Of a stretch of 45,392 nucleotides of DNA, positions 24,260 through 32,857 are shown piece by piece. Within the stretch, counting starts at the first letter, position 1, and every line of letters starts with the position of its first letter. Under the pieces are notes generated by a model. The model was not told the origin of the DNA. It saw nothing but the letters and a program-made list of their open reading frames with translations, and did no database searches. The stretch spans positions 1 through 45,392 of the forward strand of contig NZ_LDJG01000026.1 in the NCBI RefSeq assembly GCF_001431425.1, given 5' to 3'. The translations under genes were made by a program, and so were the position numbers. Origin of the DNA: Stenotrophomonas nitritireducens (GTDB taxonomy: Bacteria; Pseudomonadota; Gammaproteobacteria; Xanthomonadales; Xanthomonadaceae).

Positions 24260-24916
24260 TCAGGCGGCGTCGGGCTGGTTTTCCGGGCGGGCGGCGTCGA
24301 AGGCCGGCAGCGCCAGACAGGCGGCCTCGATCCGGCGCAGGGTCGGGAAGGCCTCCATGTCCAGGTGGAAACGGCGCGCGTTGTACAGCTGCGGCACCAG
24401 GCAGCAGTCGGCCAGCCCTGGCGCGTCGCCATGGCAGAAACGCCCGCCCTGCGCCGATGCCGCGAGCGAGGCCTCCATCGCGGCGAAGCCGGTGCGCATC
24501 CAGTGCAGGATCCATTCGTCGCGCTCGGCCTGCGGCACGTTCCATTCCTGGTCGAAGAACTGCAGCACGCGCAGGTTGTTGAGCGGATGGATGTCGCAGG
24601 CCACCAGCTGCGCCAGCGCGCGCACCCGTGCGCGGCCGGCGGCGTCGGCCGGCAGCAGGGCCGGCTGCGGATGGGTTTCCTCCAGGTATTCGAGGATCGC
24701 CAGCGACTGGGTCAGTACCCGATCGCCATCGCGCAGTGCCGGCACCAGTTCCTGCGGATTGAGCGCGGCATAGGCCGGCGCGTGCTGCTGGCCGCCGTCG
24801 CGCACCAGGTGCACCGGCACGATGGCGTAATCCAGGCCTTTCAGGTTCAGGCCGATGCGAACCCGGTAGGCGGCGCTGGAGCGCCAGTAGCTGTAGAGCG
24901 TCAAGGCCTGTTGCAT
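24260..24916 (-). CDS. maiA: Maleylacetoacetate isomerase
   Basis: 218 aa, GST zeta class. The N-terminal thioredoxin fold has the active-site motif RSSAAYRVRIGLNLKGL (about residues 12-28), glutathione-binding NPQELVPALRDGDRVLTQS and the C-terminal helical domain. It isomerises maleylacetoacetate to fumarylacetoacetate in homogentisate (tyrosine) catabolism. The motif has Ala where the animal enzyme has Cys, as is common in bacteria. It lies 113 bp downstream of fumarylacetoacetase on the same strand, so the two catalyse consecutive steps from a probable shared transcript. Confidence 0.9.
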   Translation of the reverse strand: MQQALTLYSYWRSSAAYRVRIGLNLKGLDYAIVPVHLVRDGGQQHAPAYAALNPQELVPALRDGDRVLTQSLAILEYLEETHPQPALLPADAAGRARVRALAQLVACDIHPLNNLRVLQFFDQEWNVPQAERDEWILHWMRTGFAAMEASLAASAQGGRFCHGDAPGLADCCLVPQLYNARRFHLDMEAFPTLRRIEAACLALPAFDAARPENQPDAA

Positions 24917-25029
24917 GTCCGTTTCCTGTTGCCCGCAGGCCACCTTACCCGCCGGCGATGGGGTGGCCCGCACCGCCGGTCGGTCCATCGCGCCGCCGGC
25001 CGGGAGTGGAGCCGATGCGCGTGAGGCCG

Positions 25030-26019
25030 TCAGGGCCGCGCGGCCTGCTCGATGCGCTGTTCGATGGCGCCGAAGATGCTGTTGCCCGCGCGGTCGAACA
25101 TCTCGATCCGCATCACGTCGCCGAAGCTCATGAACGGCGTGGACGGCTTGCCGTCGCGCAGCGTTTCCACCGTGCGGCGCTCGGCGAAGCATGAAGCGCC
25201 CAGCGAGGTGTCCTCGTTGGCGATGGTGCCCGAGCCGACGATGGCGCCGGCCGACAGCGGACGGGTCTTGGCCGCGTGCGCCACCAGCTGGGCGAAGTCG
25301 AACTGCATGTCCACGCCGGCTTCCGGCGCGCCGAACCACTCGCCGTTGATGTGGGTCACCAGCGGCAGGTGCACCTTGCTGCCCTGCCAGGCCTCGCCCA
25401 GTTCGTCCGGGGTGACGAACACCGGGCTCAGCGCCGAGCGCGGCTTGGATTGCAGGAAGCCGAAGCCCTTGGCCAGTTCGGCCGGGATCAGGTTGCGCAG
25501 GCTGACGTCGTTGACCAGGCCGACCAGCTGGATGTGGCCGGCGGCCTGCTCCGGGGTCGCCGCCATAGGCACGTCGTCGGTGATGACCACGATCTCGGCT
25601 TCCAGGTCGATGCCGTAGTCCTCGCTGACCACCTTGACCGCATCGCGCGGGCCGTAGAAGCCGGCGCTGGTGGCCTGGTACATCAGCGGATCGGTGTAGA
25701 AGGTTTCCGGTACCTCGGCGCCGCGCGCCTTGCGCACCCGCGCCACGTGCGGCAGGTAGGCGCTGCCGTCGACGAATTCGTAGGCGCGCGGCAGCGGCGC
25801 GGCCAGCGCCTGCATGTCCAGGTCGAACACGCCGTCGGCATCGCCGTGGTTGAGCGACTCGGACAGCGCGTTCAGCCGTGGCGCGACGTTGGACCAGTCC
25901 TCCAGCGCCTGCTGCAGGGTGGCGGCGATGCCGATGGCGCGCACGGCGCGGGCCAGGTCGCGCGAGACCACGATCAGGGTGCCGTCGCGGCCACCTTCCT
26001 TCAAGGAACCAAGCTTCAT
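25030..26019 (-). CDS. Fumarylacetoacetate hydrolase family protein (fumarylacetoacetase)
   Basis: 329 aa from the ATG at 26019. The N-terminal Fah small domain is followed by the catalytic beta-roll. Metal-binding acidic residues lie in DLEAEIVVITDDV and LVGLVNDVSLRNL. Further conserved blocks are SKPRSALSPVFVTPDELG and VGSGTIANEDTSLGASC. It hydrolyses fumarylacetoacetate to fumarate and acetoacetate, the last step after the adjacent maleylacetoacetate isomerase. This is the shorter bacterial type, not the roughly 420-aa animal enzyme. Longer in-frame starts upstream lack homology. Confidence 0.9.
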   Translation of the reverse strand: MKLGSLKEGGRDGTLIVVSRDLARAVRAIGIAATLQQALEDWSNVAPRLNALSESLNHGDADGVFDLDMQALAAPLPRAYEFVDGSAYLPHVARVRKARGAEVPETFYTDPLMYQATSAGFYGPRDAVKVVSEDYGIDLEAEIVVITDDVPMAATPEQAAGHIQLVGLVNDVSLRNLIPAELAKGFGFLQSKPRSALSPVFVTPDELGEAWQGSKVHLPLVTHINGEWFGAPEAGVDMQFDFAQLVAHAAKTRPLSAGAIVGSGTIANEDTSLGASCFAERRTVETLRDGKPSTPFMSFGDVMRIEMFDRAGNSIFGAIEQRIEQAARP

Positions 26020-26055
26020 CGGAGCGTCCAGTCCAGGGGCGGAAAACAAGTTTCG

Positions 26056-26061
26056 ATTGTA
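26056..26061 (-). promoter_or_regulatory. Candidate -10 element for the fumarylacetoacetase gene
   Basis: TACAAT on the minus strand, 36 bp upstream of the ATG. The same hexamer, often followed by CG, appears upstream of cobT, gph and queD in this window. No good -35 was found. Confidence 0.35.
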
Positions 26062-26225
26062 ACGAATAGTCCGGCAACGACCAGCGCCGCGAAAAGAACG
26101 CCGGGCCATCGGGCATGCGCGCAATGGCGTGCGCCCACCCGGCCTGTACGTCGGGCCGGCAACGGGACCCTTCCCCGGCGATACCGGGAGTTCCAGGCGC
26201 CCCGACCATACCTGAACAGGGGTTT

Positions 26226-26254
26226 TTGTACCGCTCCCGAACATCCCTTAGACT
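26226..26254 (+). promoter_or_regulatory. Candidate promoter of the rhlE-like gene
   Basis: TTGTAC (26226-26231) and TAGACT (26249-26254) lie on the plus strand with a 17-bp spacer. The predicted start near 26262 leaves a leader of about 235 nt. Confidence 0.45.
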
Positions 26255-26261
26255 ATCGCGG

Positions 26262-26495
26262 TCTGCCAGCGGCCGTCCGTTTCCCTCGGGGATTACCGGC
26301 GGCGCAGGATCCTCCAGGGGAATCCGCCCGCCCGCTCCCACTCCGACGCCTTTCGTCATGCATTCCGGCCTGCGCGCCTGCGCCGGTCGTACCCCACCTC
26401 GCAGCGCGGTTACACGGGAACGCTCCGAGCCGGTCGGTCATGCCGACCGTCAGTGCCAGCCTTTGCCGGCCGGCACGTCCATTACGGAGTTTCCA
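26262..26495 (+). promoter_or_regulatory. Long 5' leader of the DEAD-box helicase gene
   Basis: About 235 nt with no gene of its own. A stable hairpin (cggtcgg-tcatg-ccgaccg, 26431-26449) and a second palindromic stretch (gccggccggc, 26466-26475) lie shortly before the ribosome-binding site (cggag, 9-10 bases before the ATG). RNA-helicase genes in other bacteria often have long autoregulatory or cold-responsive leaders; that role here is inference. Confidence 0.4.
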
Positions 26496-27908
26496 ATGTC
26501 GTTCGAAGATCTGGGCCTTGCGCCCTTCCTGCTGCGCGCGCTCGCCGAGCAGGGCTACGAAAACCCCACCCCGATCCAGCAGCAGGCCATCCCGCTGGTG
26601 CTGGAAGGCCACGACCTGCTGGCCGGCGCGCAGACCGGCACCGGCAAGACCGCCGCGTTCGGCCTGCCGCTGCTGCAGCACCTGGCCACCTCGGCGCAGG
26701 AGGTGCGCAACGGCCCTCGCCGGCCGCGCGCGCTGATCCTCACCCCCACCCGCGAACTGGCCACCCAGGTGCATGACAGCCTGCGCGGCTACAGCAAGTA
26801 CCTGCGCATCCCCAGCACCTGCATCTACGGCGGCGTCGGCATGGGCAACCAGCTCGACATCCTGCGCCGCGGCGTGGATCTGTTGGTGGCCTGCCCGGGC
26901 CGCCTGATCGACCACCTGGAGCGCCGCAGCGTCGACCTGTCCGGCATCGAGGTGCTGATCCTGGACGAGGCCGACCGCATGCTCGACATGGGCTTCCTGC
27001 CCTCGATCAAGCGCATCCTCGCCAAGCTGCCCAAGCAGAACCGGCAGACCCTGCTGTTCTCGGCCACCTTCGCCGACCCGATCAAGCAGCTGGCGCTGGA
27101 GTTCATGCGCAACCCGCGCGAGGTGATGGTGACCCCGCGCAACACCGTGGCCGAAACCATCGCCCACCGCGTGCATCCGGTCGACGCCGGGCGCAAGCGC
27201 GAGCTGCTGCTGCACCTGCTGGCAGCCGATTCGCGCGAGCAGACCCTGGTGTTCGCCAAGACCAAGCACGGCAGCGACAAGCTGGCCACCTTCCTGGACA
27301 AGTCCGGCATCAAGACCGCGGCGATCCACGGCAACAAGAGCCAGAGCCAGCGCCTGCGCGCGCTGGGCGACTTCAAGGCCGGCCGCGTCACCGTGCTGGT
27401 GGCCACCGACATCGCCGCCCGCGGCATCGACATCAACGAGCTGCCCAAGGTCATCAACTACGACCTGCCGATGGTGGCCGAAGATTACGTGCACCGCATC
27501 GGCCGCACCGGCCGCAACGGCGCCAGCGGCCAGGCGGTCTCGCTGGTGGCCCAGGAAGACGCCAAGTACCTGCGCCAGATCGTGCGCCTGCTGGGCCGCG
27601 ACATGGACATCCGCGACGTGGCCGGCTTCGAGCCGCAGACGCCGATCCGCTGGGGCAACAGCGCTCCGGGCAAGGCCGAGCAGCCGGGTGGCGAACGCCC
27701 GCCGCGCCGCGGCAATGGCGGCCGCCCCGCGGGTCACCGCGACAACGCCCCGGGCCAGCGCCGCGGCGGCGCAGGCGGGCAGCCCTCCGGCGCACCGCGT
27801 GGCGAAGGCAACGGCCAACGCCGCGAAGGCCAGCCGGCCGGCCCGGCACGCCGCCGCCGTGGCGGCCGTGGCCGCGGCGCCGCCTCGCGCCCGAACAGCG
27901 CGGTCTGA
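26496..27908 (+). CDS. rhlE: DEAD-box ATP-dependent RNA helicase (RhlE type)
   Basis: 470 aa. All helicase motifs are present: Q motif (YENPTPIQQQAIP), motif I AQTGTGKT, Ia PTRELA, motif II LDEADRMLDMGF, motif III SAT (LLFSATF) and motif VI HRIGRTGR. The C-terminal roughly 80 residues are a basic Arg/Gly/Gln/Pro-rich disordered tail, as in RhlE-type helicases, which adds RNA affinity. Expected roles are ribosome maturation and RNA turnover at low temperature. ATG at 26496 has a GGAG ribosome-binding site. The gene is monocistronic with a strong terminator. Confidence 0.92.
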   Translation: MSFEDLGLAPFLLRALAEQGYENPTPIQQQAIPLVLEGHDLLAGAQTGTGKTAAFGLPLLQHLATSAQEVRNGPRRPRALILTPTRELATQVHDSLRGYSKYLRIPSTCIYGGVGMGNQLDILRRGVDLLVACPGRLIDHLERRSVDLSGIEVLILDEADRMLDMGFLPSIKRILAKLPKQNRQTLLFSATFADPIKQLALEFMRNPREVMVTPRNTVAETIAHRVHPVDAGRKRELLLHLLAADSREQTLVFAKTKHGSDKLATFLDKSGIKTAAIHGNKSQSQRLRALGDFKAGRVTVLVATDIAARGIDINELPKVINYDLPMVAEDYVHRIGRTGRNGASGQAVSLVAQEDAKYLRQIVRLLGRDMDIRDVAGFEPQTPIRWGNSAPGKAEQPGGERPPRRGNGGRPAGHRDNAPGQRRGGAGGQPSGAPRGEGNGQRREGQPAGPARRRRGGRGRGAASRPNSAV

Positions 27909-27927
27909 CCGGCGCTTGTGCCCCTGA

Positions 27928-27958
27928 AGAAAACGGCCGCGATGCGGCCGTTTTCTTT
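27928..27958 (+). terminator. Rho-independent terminator of rhlE
   Basis: A stem of gaaaacggccgc / gcggccgttttc followed by a T-rich tail begins 19 bp after the stop. Confidence 0.93.
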
Positions 27959-27974
27959 TGGTACCCCGCCAGCG

Positions 27975-28013
27975 CCGGTGCAGGGGGCCGCATCCCTGCG
28001 GCCCTTTCACCGG
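27975..28013 (-). terminator. Hairpin at the end of the Fur-box operon
   Basis: An outer stem ccggtg / caccgg and inner stem gggccgca / tgcggccc form a long hairpin 17 bp beyond the TonB-receptor stop on the minus strand. There is no T-run, so termination may need Rho. Confidence 0.5.
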
Positions 28014-28029
28014 AGCGGCGGGCAAGCGC

Positions 28030-30360
28030 TCAGAACGTCCATGTCAGGTTGACGCGGTAGTTGCGGCCCGGCTCGCTGTAGCGGCCGATGCCCTCTTCGG
28101 TGGCATAGCCGTACAGGTAGAAGTCGCCGCGGGTGACATTGCGGATGCGCGCCCACTGGTAATAGCGCTCGTCGAACAGGTTGTAGACGCCGGCGCTGAT
28201 TTTCAGGTGCGCATTGACGCGCAGGCTGCCGAACAGGTCGAACACGGTGTAGGCATCGCTGAGGAACGGCTCGGCGACCTGTCCGAACACGTCGCTGGCC
28301 ACGGCCACGTCCTTGCGCTTCTTGGCCAGCGCGTGGGTCAGCGCGCCGGTCAGGCGCAGGCGCTCGTCCATGCCCTGCCAGCTCAGGCCGAGCACGCCGC
28401 GGTCCGGGTTGATGCTGTCCAGCGGCTTGCCGCCGCGCAGCTCGCCTTCGTTGTGCGAGTACACCGCACGCAGCAGCCAGGCGTCGCCCAGCTGCCACAG
28501 GCCCTCGGCTTCCACGCCCTTGACGGTGACCTCGCCGACGTTGGCCTGGCTGGAGAAGCTGTAGCCCAGCGCGGTGCTGCAGCGGGTGCCGGTGCAGGTG
28601 CGGTACTCGATGCCGGGATCGCGCAGCACGCGCACGCTTTCGATGAAGTCGTCGTAACGGTCGCGGAAGACCGAGACGCCCAGGCGCGAACGCACGCCTT
28701 CCCAGCGCCAGCCCAGTTCCAGGTTGAGGCTCTTTTCCGAGGCGAGGTCCGGATTGGCCGCGCTCGTCGGTACGGTGACCAGCTTGCCGGTGGCCACTTC
28801 GGTGATGTCGGTGGTGCTGGTCGGCGCATACATCTCGCCGGTGGTCGGCGCGCGGAAGCCGCGCCCGGCCTGGAACCACAGCGTATGTCCCGCCGCCACC
28901 AGGTAGCTCAACCCGGCCTGCCAGGTCGGCGAGGCGAAGCGCACCGGGCGCACCGTGCCGGTCCGGTCGACGAACGTCGCATCCGGGTGCGGCGTGTAGT
29001 CGTGGCGGTCGTAGCGCGCGCCCAGGTTGAGCTGCAGCCGCTCGTCGAGCAGGTCGATGCGGTCGCGCAGGTACACGTTCCACGACGCGGCGTCGGTACG
29101 CGGCACCTGGCCGGGATCGACGGTGGCGGTATCCAGCACGCCGGCATTGTTCCAGCGGTAGTCGATGGCGCCGTAGTCGATCTCGCGGTTCTGCCAGGAC
29201 GCGCCGTAGATCAGCGCATGCGCGCCGGCGCGCTTGTCCATGTCCAGCGCCACCCGGTCCAGGACCTGCGCGGTGTGGCGGTCCTCGGCGCGCTGGCAGG
29301 TCGCGGCCAGCGTGCAGGCGGTGGTGTTCGGCGTGACCGTGGGATTGGCCGAACTGCCGCTGCCGCTCACCACGCGGGTGATGCCGCGGCTGTCGGTCTT
29401 CTGCCGGTCCACCTGCAGCTGCGCGGTGTCGAAGGCCGCATTGCCGGCATTCCACACATAGCGCAGGCCGTAGCGGTCGCGGCTGTTGCTGTCCTCGCCC
29501 CAGCGCTGCAGATAGCCCGGCGCGCTGACCCGGCTGAGGTTGTCCACCAGGTTGTCGACCCGGTTGCGCTCGTACACCACGCCCAGGCGGTGCTCGGGAC
29601 TCAGCACGAAATCGACCTTGGCCAGCACGTTGTCGCTGTCATGGTCGATCGGGTCCGGCAGGCGCCGGGCGCTGCCGGTGGCGACCGCGGTGGAGTCGTA
29701 CCAGCCTTCGGATTCATGCGCCTTGCGCTTGGTGTAGACCAGCATGGACTCCACGATGCCGGTACGGTTGGCGGCGGTGAACGAGCCGAGCTTCTCGTCG
29801 TTGTAGCCGGTATAGCCGAGCTTGACGCTGCCGAAGCTGTCGTTGCCGCTGGGCTTGAGGTAGTCGGACGGATCCTTGGTGGTGAAAACCACGCCACCGC
29901 CCAGCGAACCACTGCCGGCAGCGATGGCATCGGCGCCCTTGATCACCTCCACCTGCTTCAGCGTGTCGATGTCCACGCCGCCGCGGCCAGCGCGGAAGAA
30001 CTCGTAGCTGCGCGCGGTTTCCAGCCCCTCGGCCATGCCCAGGCCATCGATGGTCATCGACACGCGGTCGCCTTCCATGCCGCGGATGTTGAAGCCGTTG
30101 TCGCCGAAACGCCCCATGTCGGCGATGCTCACGCCGGGGATGTAGCGCACGAGGTCTTCCATGCTCTCGGCCATCTCGTCGTCCAGCTCGGCGCGCGTCA
30201 CCACGCGCACGTTCTGGGTGGCCGAACGCGCGTTGTTCTCGCGCGCGGCCTCCACCTTCACGGTATCCAGCGTGCGCGCGTCCGGCGTGGCATCGGCATG
30301 GGCCAGCGGCGAAAGGCCGGACAGGATCGCCAGGGTCAGCAGGGAGGGGGCGGGTTTCAT
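28030..30360 (-). CDS. TonB-dependent heme/hemoglobin-type outer-membrane receptor
   Basis: 776 aa from the ATG at 30360. The signal peptide ends SPLAHA|DA. A TonB box-like TLDTVKVEAARENN precedes the plug domain (about residues 35-155, including GRFGDNGFNIRGMEGDRVSM and VEVIKGADAIAAGSGSLGGG). A beta-barrel follows with FRAPTTGEMY and NLFDERYYQWARI, ending in the terminal aromatic LTWTF. The pattern resembles the TonB-dependent hemoglobin/transferrin/lactoferrin receptor group. Ligand (heme, heme protein or ferric chelate) is not proven. It is the last gene of a four-gene minus-strand run headed by a Fur-box promoter, 121 bp after the ApbE-like gene. Confidence 0.88.
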   Translation of the reverse strand: MKPAPSLLTLAILSGLSPLAHADATPDARTLDTVKVEAARENNARSATQNVRVVTRAELDDEMAESMEDLVRYIPGVSIADMGRFGDNGFNIRGMEGDRVSMTIDGLGMAEGLETARSYEFFRAGRGGVDIDTLKQVEVIKGADAIAAGSGSLGGGVVFTTKDPSDYLKPSGNDSFGSVKLGYTGYNDEKLGSFTAANRTGIVESMLVYTKRKAHESEGWYDSTAVATGSARRLPDPIDHDSDNVLAKVDFVLSPEHRLGVVYERNRVDNLVDNLSRVSAPGYLQRWGEDSNSRDRYGLRYVWNAGNAAFDTAQLQVDRQKTDSRGITRVVSGSGSSANPTVTPNTTACTLAATCQRAEDRHTAQVLDRVALDMDKRAGAHALIYGASWQNREIDYGAIDYRWNNAGVLDTATVDPGQVPRTDAASWNVYLRDRIDLLDERLQLNLGARYDRHDYTPHPDATFVDRTGTVRPVRFASPTWQAGLSYLVAAGHTLWFQAGRGFRAPTTGEMYAPTSTTDITEVATGKLVTVPTSAANPDLASEKSLNLELGWRWEGVRSRLGVSVFRDRYDDFIESVRVLRDPGIEYRTCTGTRCSTALGYSFSSQANVGEVTVKGVEAEGLWQLGDAWLLRAVYSHNEGELRGGKPLDSINPDRGVLGLSWQGMDERLRLTGALTHALAKKRKDVAVASDVFGQVAEPFLSDAYTVFDLFGSLRVNAHLKISAGVYNLFDERYYQWARIRNVTRGDFYLYGYATEEGIGRYSEPGRNYRVNLTWTF

Positions 30361-30481
30361 GGTCAAGCTCCACAGAAGGAAGGGTCGAAGGATTCGCCGC
30401 GTGGGCGGCATGCCGTTCCTGGCTGCGGAGGCCGGAGGTCGCCGGCGCGGTGCTGGGGGGCGTTTGCGGGTGTGGCGGACG

Positions 30482-31954
30482 CTAGGGCGCGTCGTCGCCG
30501 CGATGCGCGTACAGCGCGCCGATCTCGTCGCCAGCGCGCGGCAGGTGCCGGGCCTGCCCGTCGAGCGCATGCACGGCGAGGCTGAGGCGCTGGCGGCCGC
30601 CGTGTTCGCGCGCCGCCTCCAGCTCGATGCGGTACTCGCCGGGCGGGCATGGCCGGCCCTGGTCATCGAGCCCATCCCAGGTCACCGAATAGTGGCCAGG
30701 CAGCCGCGTCGGGCGGGCGATGCCGTGCACGGCGGACTCGTCGTCGCGCCCGTACAGGCGCCACCATTGCGGCAGTTCCTGCAGGTAGCGCGAGCGGTCG
30801 CCCAGCACCAGCAGCTGCCGCACGGGGCTGCCGTCGGGCCGCGCGATCCACAGCGCCAGGTAGGGCGCGCGGTAGCGGGCCGCGTCATGCGTCGGGATCT
30901 CGTAGTCGATGCGCAGCGGTCGCGGCCATGCCGCCGCTGCTGCGCCCGTCTCCACGGACAACAGGCGATGCCAGCCGCTGCTGGCGAAGCTCACGCCACG
31001 GTCGCTGACGACCAGTGCTTCCACGCCGGGCAGCTGCTCCACCCAGGCCAGGCCGTCACGGATCGGCATCACGCTCAGGGCCGTGGCCAATGCATCGGCG
31101 GTGGCCGCATCCGGCGCCACTACGGTGGCCGACGGCGGATAGGCCAGGGGCCAACCTTCCATCGGGTCGAGCAGGTGGCTGTACTGGCGGCGCCCCACCT
31201 TGAAACCGCGGCTGCGATGGCCGCTGGAGGCGATCGCCAGCGAGCGCAGCTGCAGCGTCGCGCGCGGCGCCGCGTTGTCGGCGGGCGCAAGCGGATCGGC
31301 GACGCCGACGCGCCAGCCCTGCCCTGCTTCCGGCCCGCCCCAGTAGACAGCGTCGCCGCCGATGTCCAGCGCGATCCCTGACGCCTGCGGTGCGGCGTCG
31401 CGCGCACGTTGCAGCGCCAGGTCGAGGATGTGGCCCTTGGCCACGCCGTCGACCTGCCACTGCAGCAGGCCGGGGGATGGCGCCGGCAGCACCGAGGCCG
31501 GTTCCGGTTGCAGCTGCGCCAGCGCGCGCGCCTGCCGGCGCAGCTGCACGCGATCCGGCAGGACGCCGGTGGCGGCCGCTTCGCGCCAGGCCTGCAACGG
31601 GCCACCGAGCCGGCAACTGAAAGCGCCGTCGCTGGCTTCGCGCCAGTGCTCGCACAACGCGAGCAGCCGGCGCAGTTCGGGCGACACCGGCAGCGGCGCG
31701 CCGGCGCGGTTCAACCGCGACAGTTCGCTGTCCTCGCGCCAGGTACTGAACACGGCCTCCAGCCGCCCGATTTCCGCCAGCGCCGCCGCATGCGCCGCCT
31801 CGGCCTCAGCCGGGCCGACACCGGCCACGCTCATCCGCAGCGACGTGCCCAGCACCTGCTCGTGCTGGTAGTGCTGCAGCACCGGTGCGGCCGCCACGCC
31901 GCCACCGGCGAGTGCAAGGACGAGCGTGGCCAGCGAGCGCAGGGAGATCGACAT
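30482..31954 (-). CDS. ApbE-like FAD:protein FMN transferase fused to DUF2271
   Basis: 490 aa. The signal peptide ends AGGGVAA|AP. Residues about 25-320 match ApbE/flavin transferase: LGTSLRMSVAGVG, LSRLNRAGAPL, GVAKGHILDLAL, ASGIALDIGGDAVYWGG and the DP-G motif YSHLLDPMEGWP. Residues about 345-485 (LRIDYEIPTHDAARYRAPYL through LPGHYSVTWDGLDDQGRP) match DUF2271, normally a separate small periplasmic protein. ApbE attaches FMN covalently to a Ser/Thr of periplasmic redox proteins. DUF2271 proteins are often encoded beside PepSY and ApbE proteins in iron-uptake loci. The spacing of 16 bp from the EF-hand gene indicates one operon. Confidence 0.85.
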   Translation of the reverse strand: MSISLRSLATLVLALAGGGVAAAPVLQHYQHEQVLGTSLRMSVAGVGPAEAEAAHAAALAEIGRLEAVFSTWREDSELSRLNRAGAPLPVSPELRRLLALCEHWREASDGAFSCRLGGPLQAWREAAATGVLPDRVQLRRQARALAQLQPEPASVLPAPSPGLLQWQVDGVAKGHILDLALQRARDAAPQASGIALDIGGDAVYWGGPEAGQGWRVGVADPLAPADNAAPRATLQLRSLAIASSGHRSRGFKVGRRQYSHLLDPMEGWPLAYPPSATVVAPDAATADALATALSVMPIRDGLAWVEQLPGVEALVVSDRGVSFASSGWHRLLSVETGAAAAAWPRPLRIDYEIPTHDAARYRAPYLALWIARPDGSPVRQLLVLGDRSRYLQELPQWWRLYGRDDESAVHGIARPTRLPGHYSVTWDGLDDQGRPCPPGEYRIELEAAREHGGRQRLSLAVHALDGQARHLPRAGDEIGALYAHRGDDAP

Positions 31955-31970
31955 GGACAGCGGGCCGCGA

Positions 31971-32831
31971 TCAGGGAGCGGTGCGCGCGGGCGCGACAGG
32001 CGCCGGCTCGGGATCGCGCGCATCGACCACGCCGTCGCCATTGCTGTCGGCACGGTCGAACAGGCGCTTGCCCGAAACCTGGTACTCGGCGAAGGTCATG
32101 CGCCCGTCGCGATCGGTATCCAGCGCCTTGAAGCGCACGCGTGCCTGCTGCGCCGCGGCATCGCGCACGCTGGCGGCGCGGCGGTCCAGGCGGTCCTCGA
32201 ACTCGGCCAGGTAGTCCGCGAAATCCAGGAGCCCGGTGCCGCCGCGATCGGCCGCGGCGAACATGTCCTTCCGCACCTGTTCGAACTCGGCACGGTCGAT
32301 GCGGCCATCGCCGTCGCGGTCGTAGATCTCCAGCATCCCGGCCAGGCTGTGCGAGGTCGGCATGCGCAGCGGGTCGATGGCGCGCGGCGACGCTGCACGC
32401 CTGGGCTCGCCCTCGGCCAGCAGCTTCTGGTAGCCGCTCCAGGTCCGCTCGCCGGCCGCATCGAACTCGGCGCGGCTCACCCTGCCATCCTTGTCGGCAT
32501 CGAGCGCGTCGAAGCGGGTGCGGGTCTGCGCGACATGGCCGGCGCGCGCCTTCTCCAGCCGGGCGTCCAGGCGGGCCAGGTATTCGTTGACGTATTCGTC
32601 CTCATCGACCGCGCCATCCCGGTTCTCGTCGGTCTGCGCATAGCGCTGCTGGCGGAACGCGAGGAACTGCTCCCGGCTGACGCTGCCGGTGCCGGCCTCG
32701 TCGAACTGCTCCAGGAAAGCAGCCACGGACGGCGCGAGCGCCGGGCCAGGTGTTGCCGGACGCTGCGCCTGGGCATGGGAAACGAAGGGGATCGCCAGCA
32801 GCAGCGGGGCGACGGAAAGGAACTTGCGCAT
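31971..32831 (-). CDS. Exported multi-EF-hand protein
   Basis: 286 aa. The signal peptide ends VSHAQA|Q. At least five good EF-hand loops are readable: DENRDGAVDEDE, DADKDGRVSRAE, DRDGDGRIDRAE, DTDRDGRMTFAE and DSNGDGVVDARD. Two degenerate ones precede or intervene (DEAGTGSVSREQ and DRGGTGLLDFAD). A short Pro/Ala-rich tail follows. Expected to bind calcium or another divalent ion in the periplasm. None of the loops has the Pro at position 2 characteristic of lanthanide-binding lanmodulin. It is the second gene of the Fur-box operon, 26 bp after the DUF4198 gene. Role in iron uptake unknown. Confidence 0.85.
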   Translation of the reverse strand: MRKFLSVAPLLLAIPFVSHAQAQRPATPGPALAPSVAAFLEQFDEAGTGSVSREQFLAFRQQRYAQTDENRDGAVDEDEYVNEYLARLDARLEKARAGHVAQTRTRFDALDADKDGRVSRAEFDAAGERTWSGYQKLLAEGEPRRAASPRAIDPLRMPTSHSLAGMLEIYDRDGDGRIDRAEFEQVRKDMFAAADRGGTGLLDFADYLAEFEDRLDRRAASVRDAAAQQARVRFKALDTDRDGRMTFAEYQVSGKRLFDRADSNGDGVVDARDPEPAPVAPARTAP

Positions 32832-32857
32832 GGGTGTCTCCGGGAAACGACGGCGCC

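Noticed and set aside
31971..32831. EF-hand protein as a lanmodulin-like lanthanide binder
   Set aside because: None of the readable loops has Pro at the second loop position, and the regulation points to Fur rather than lanthanides.
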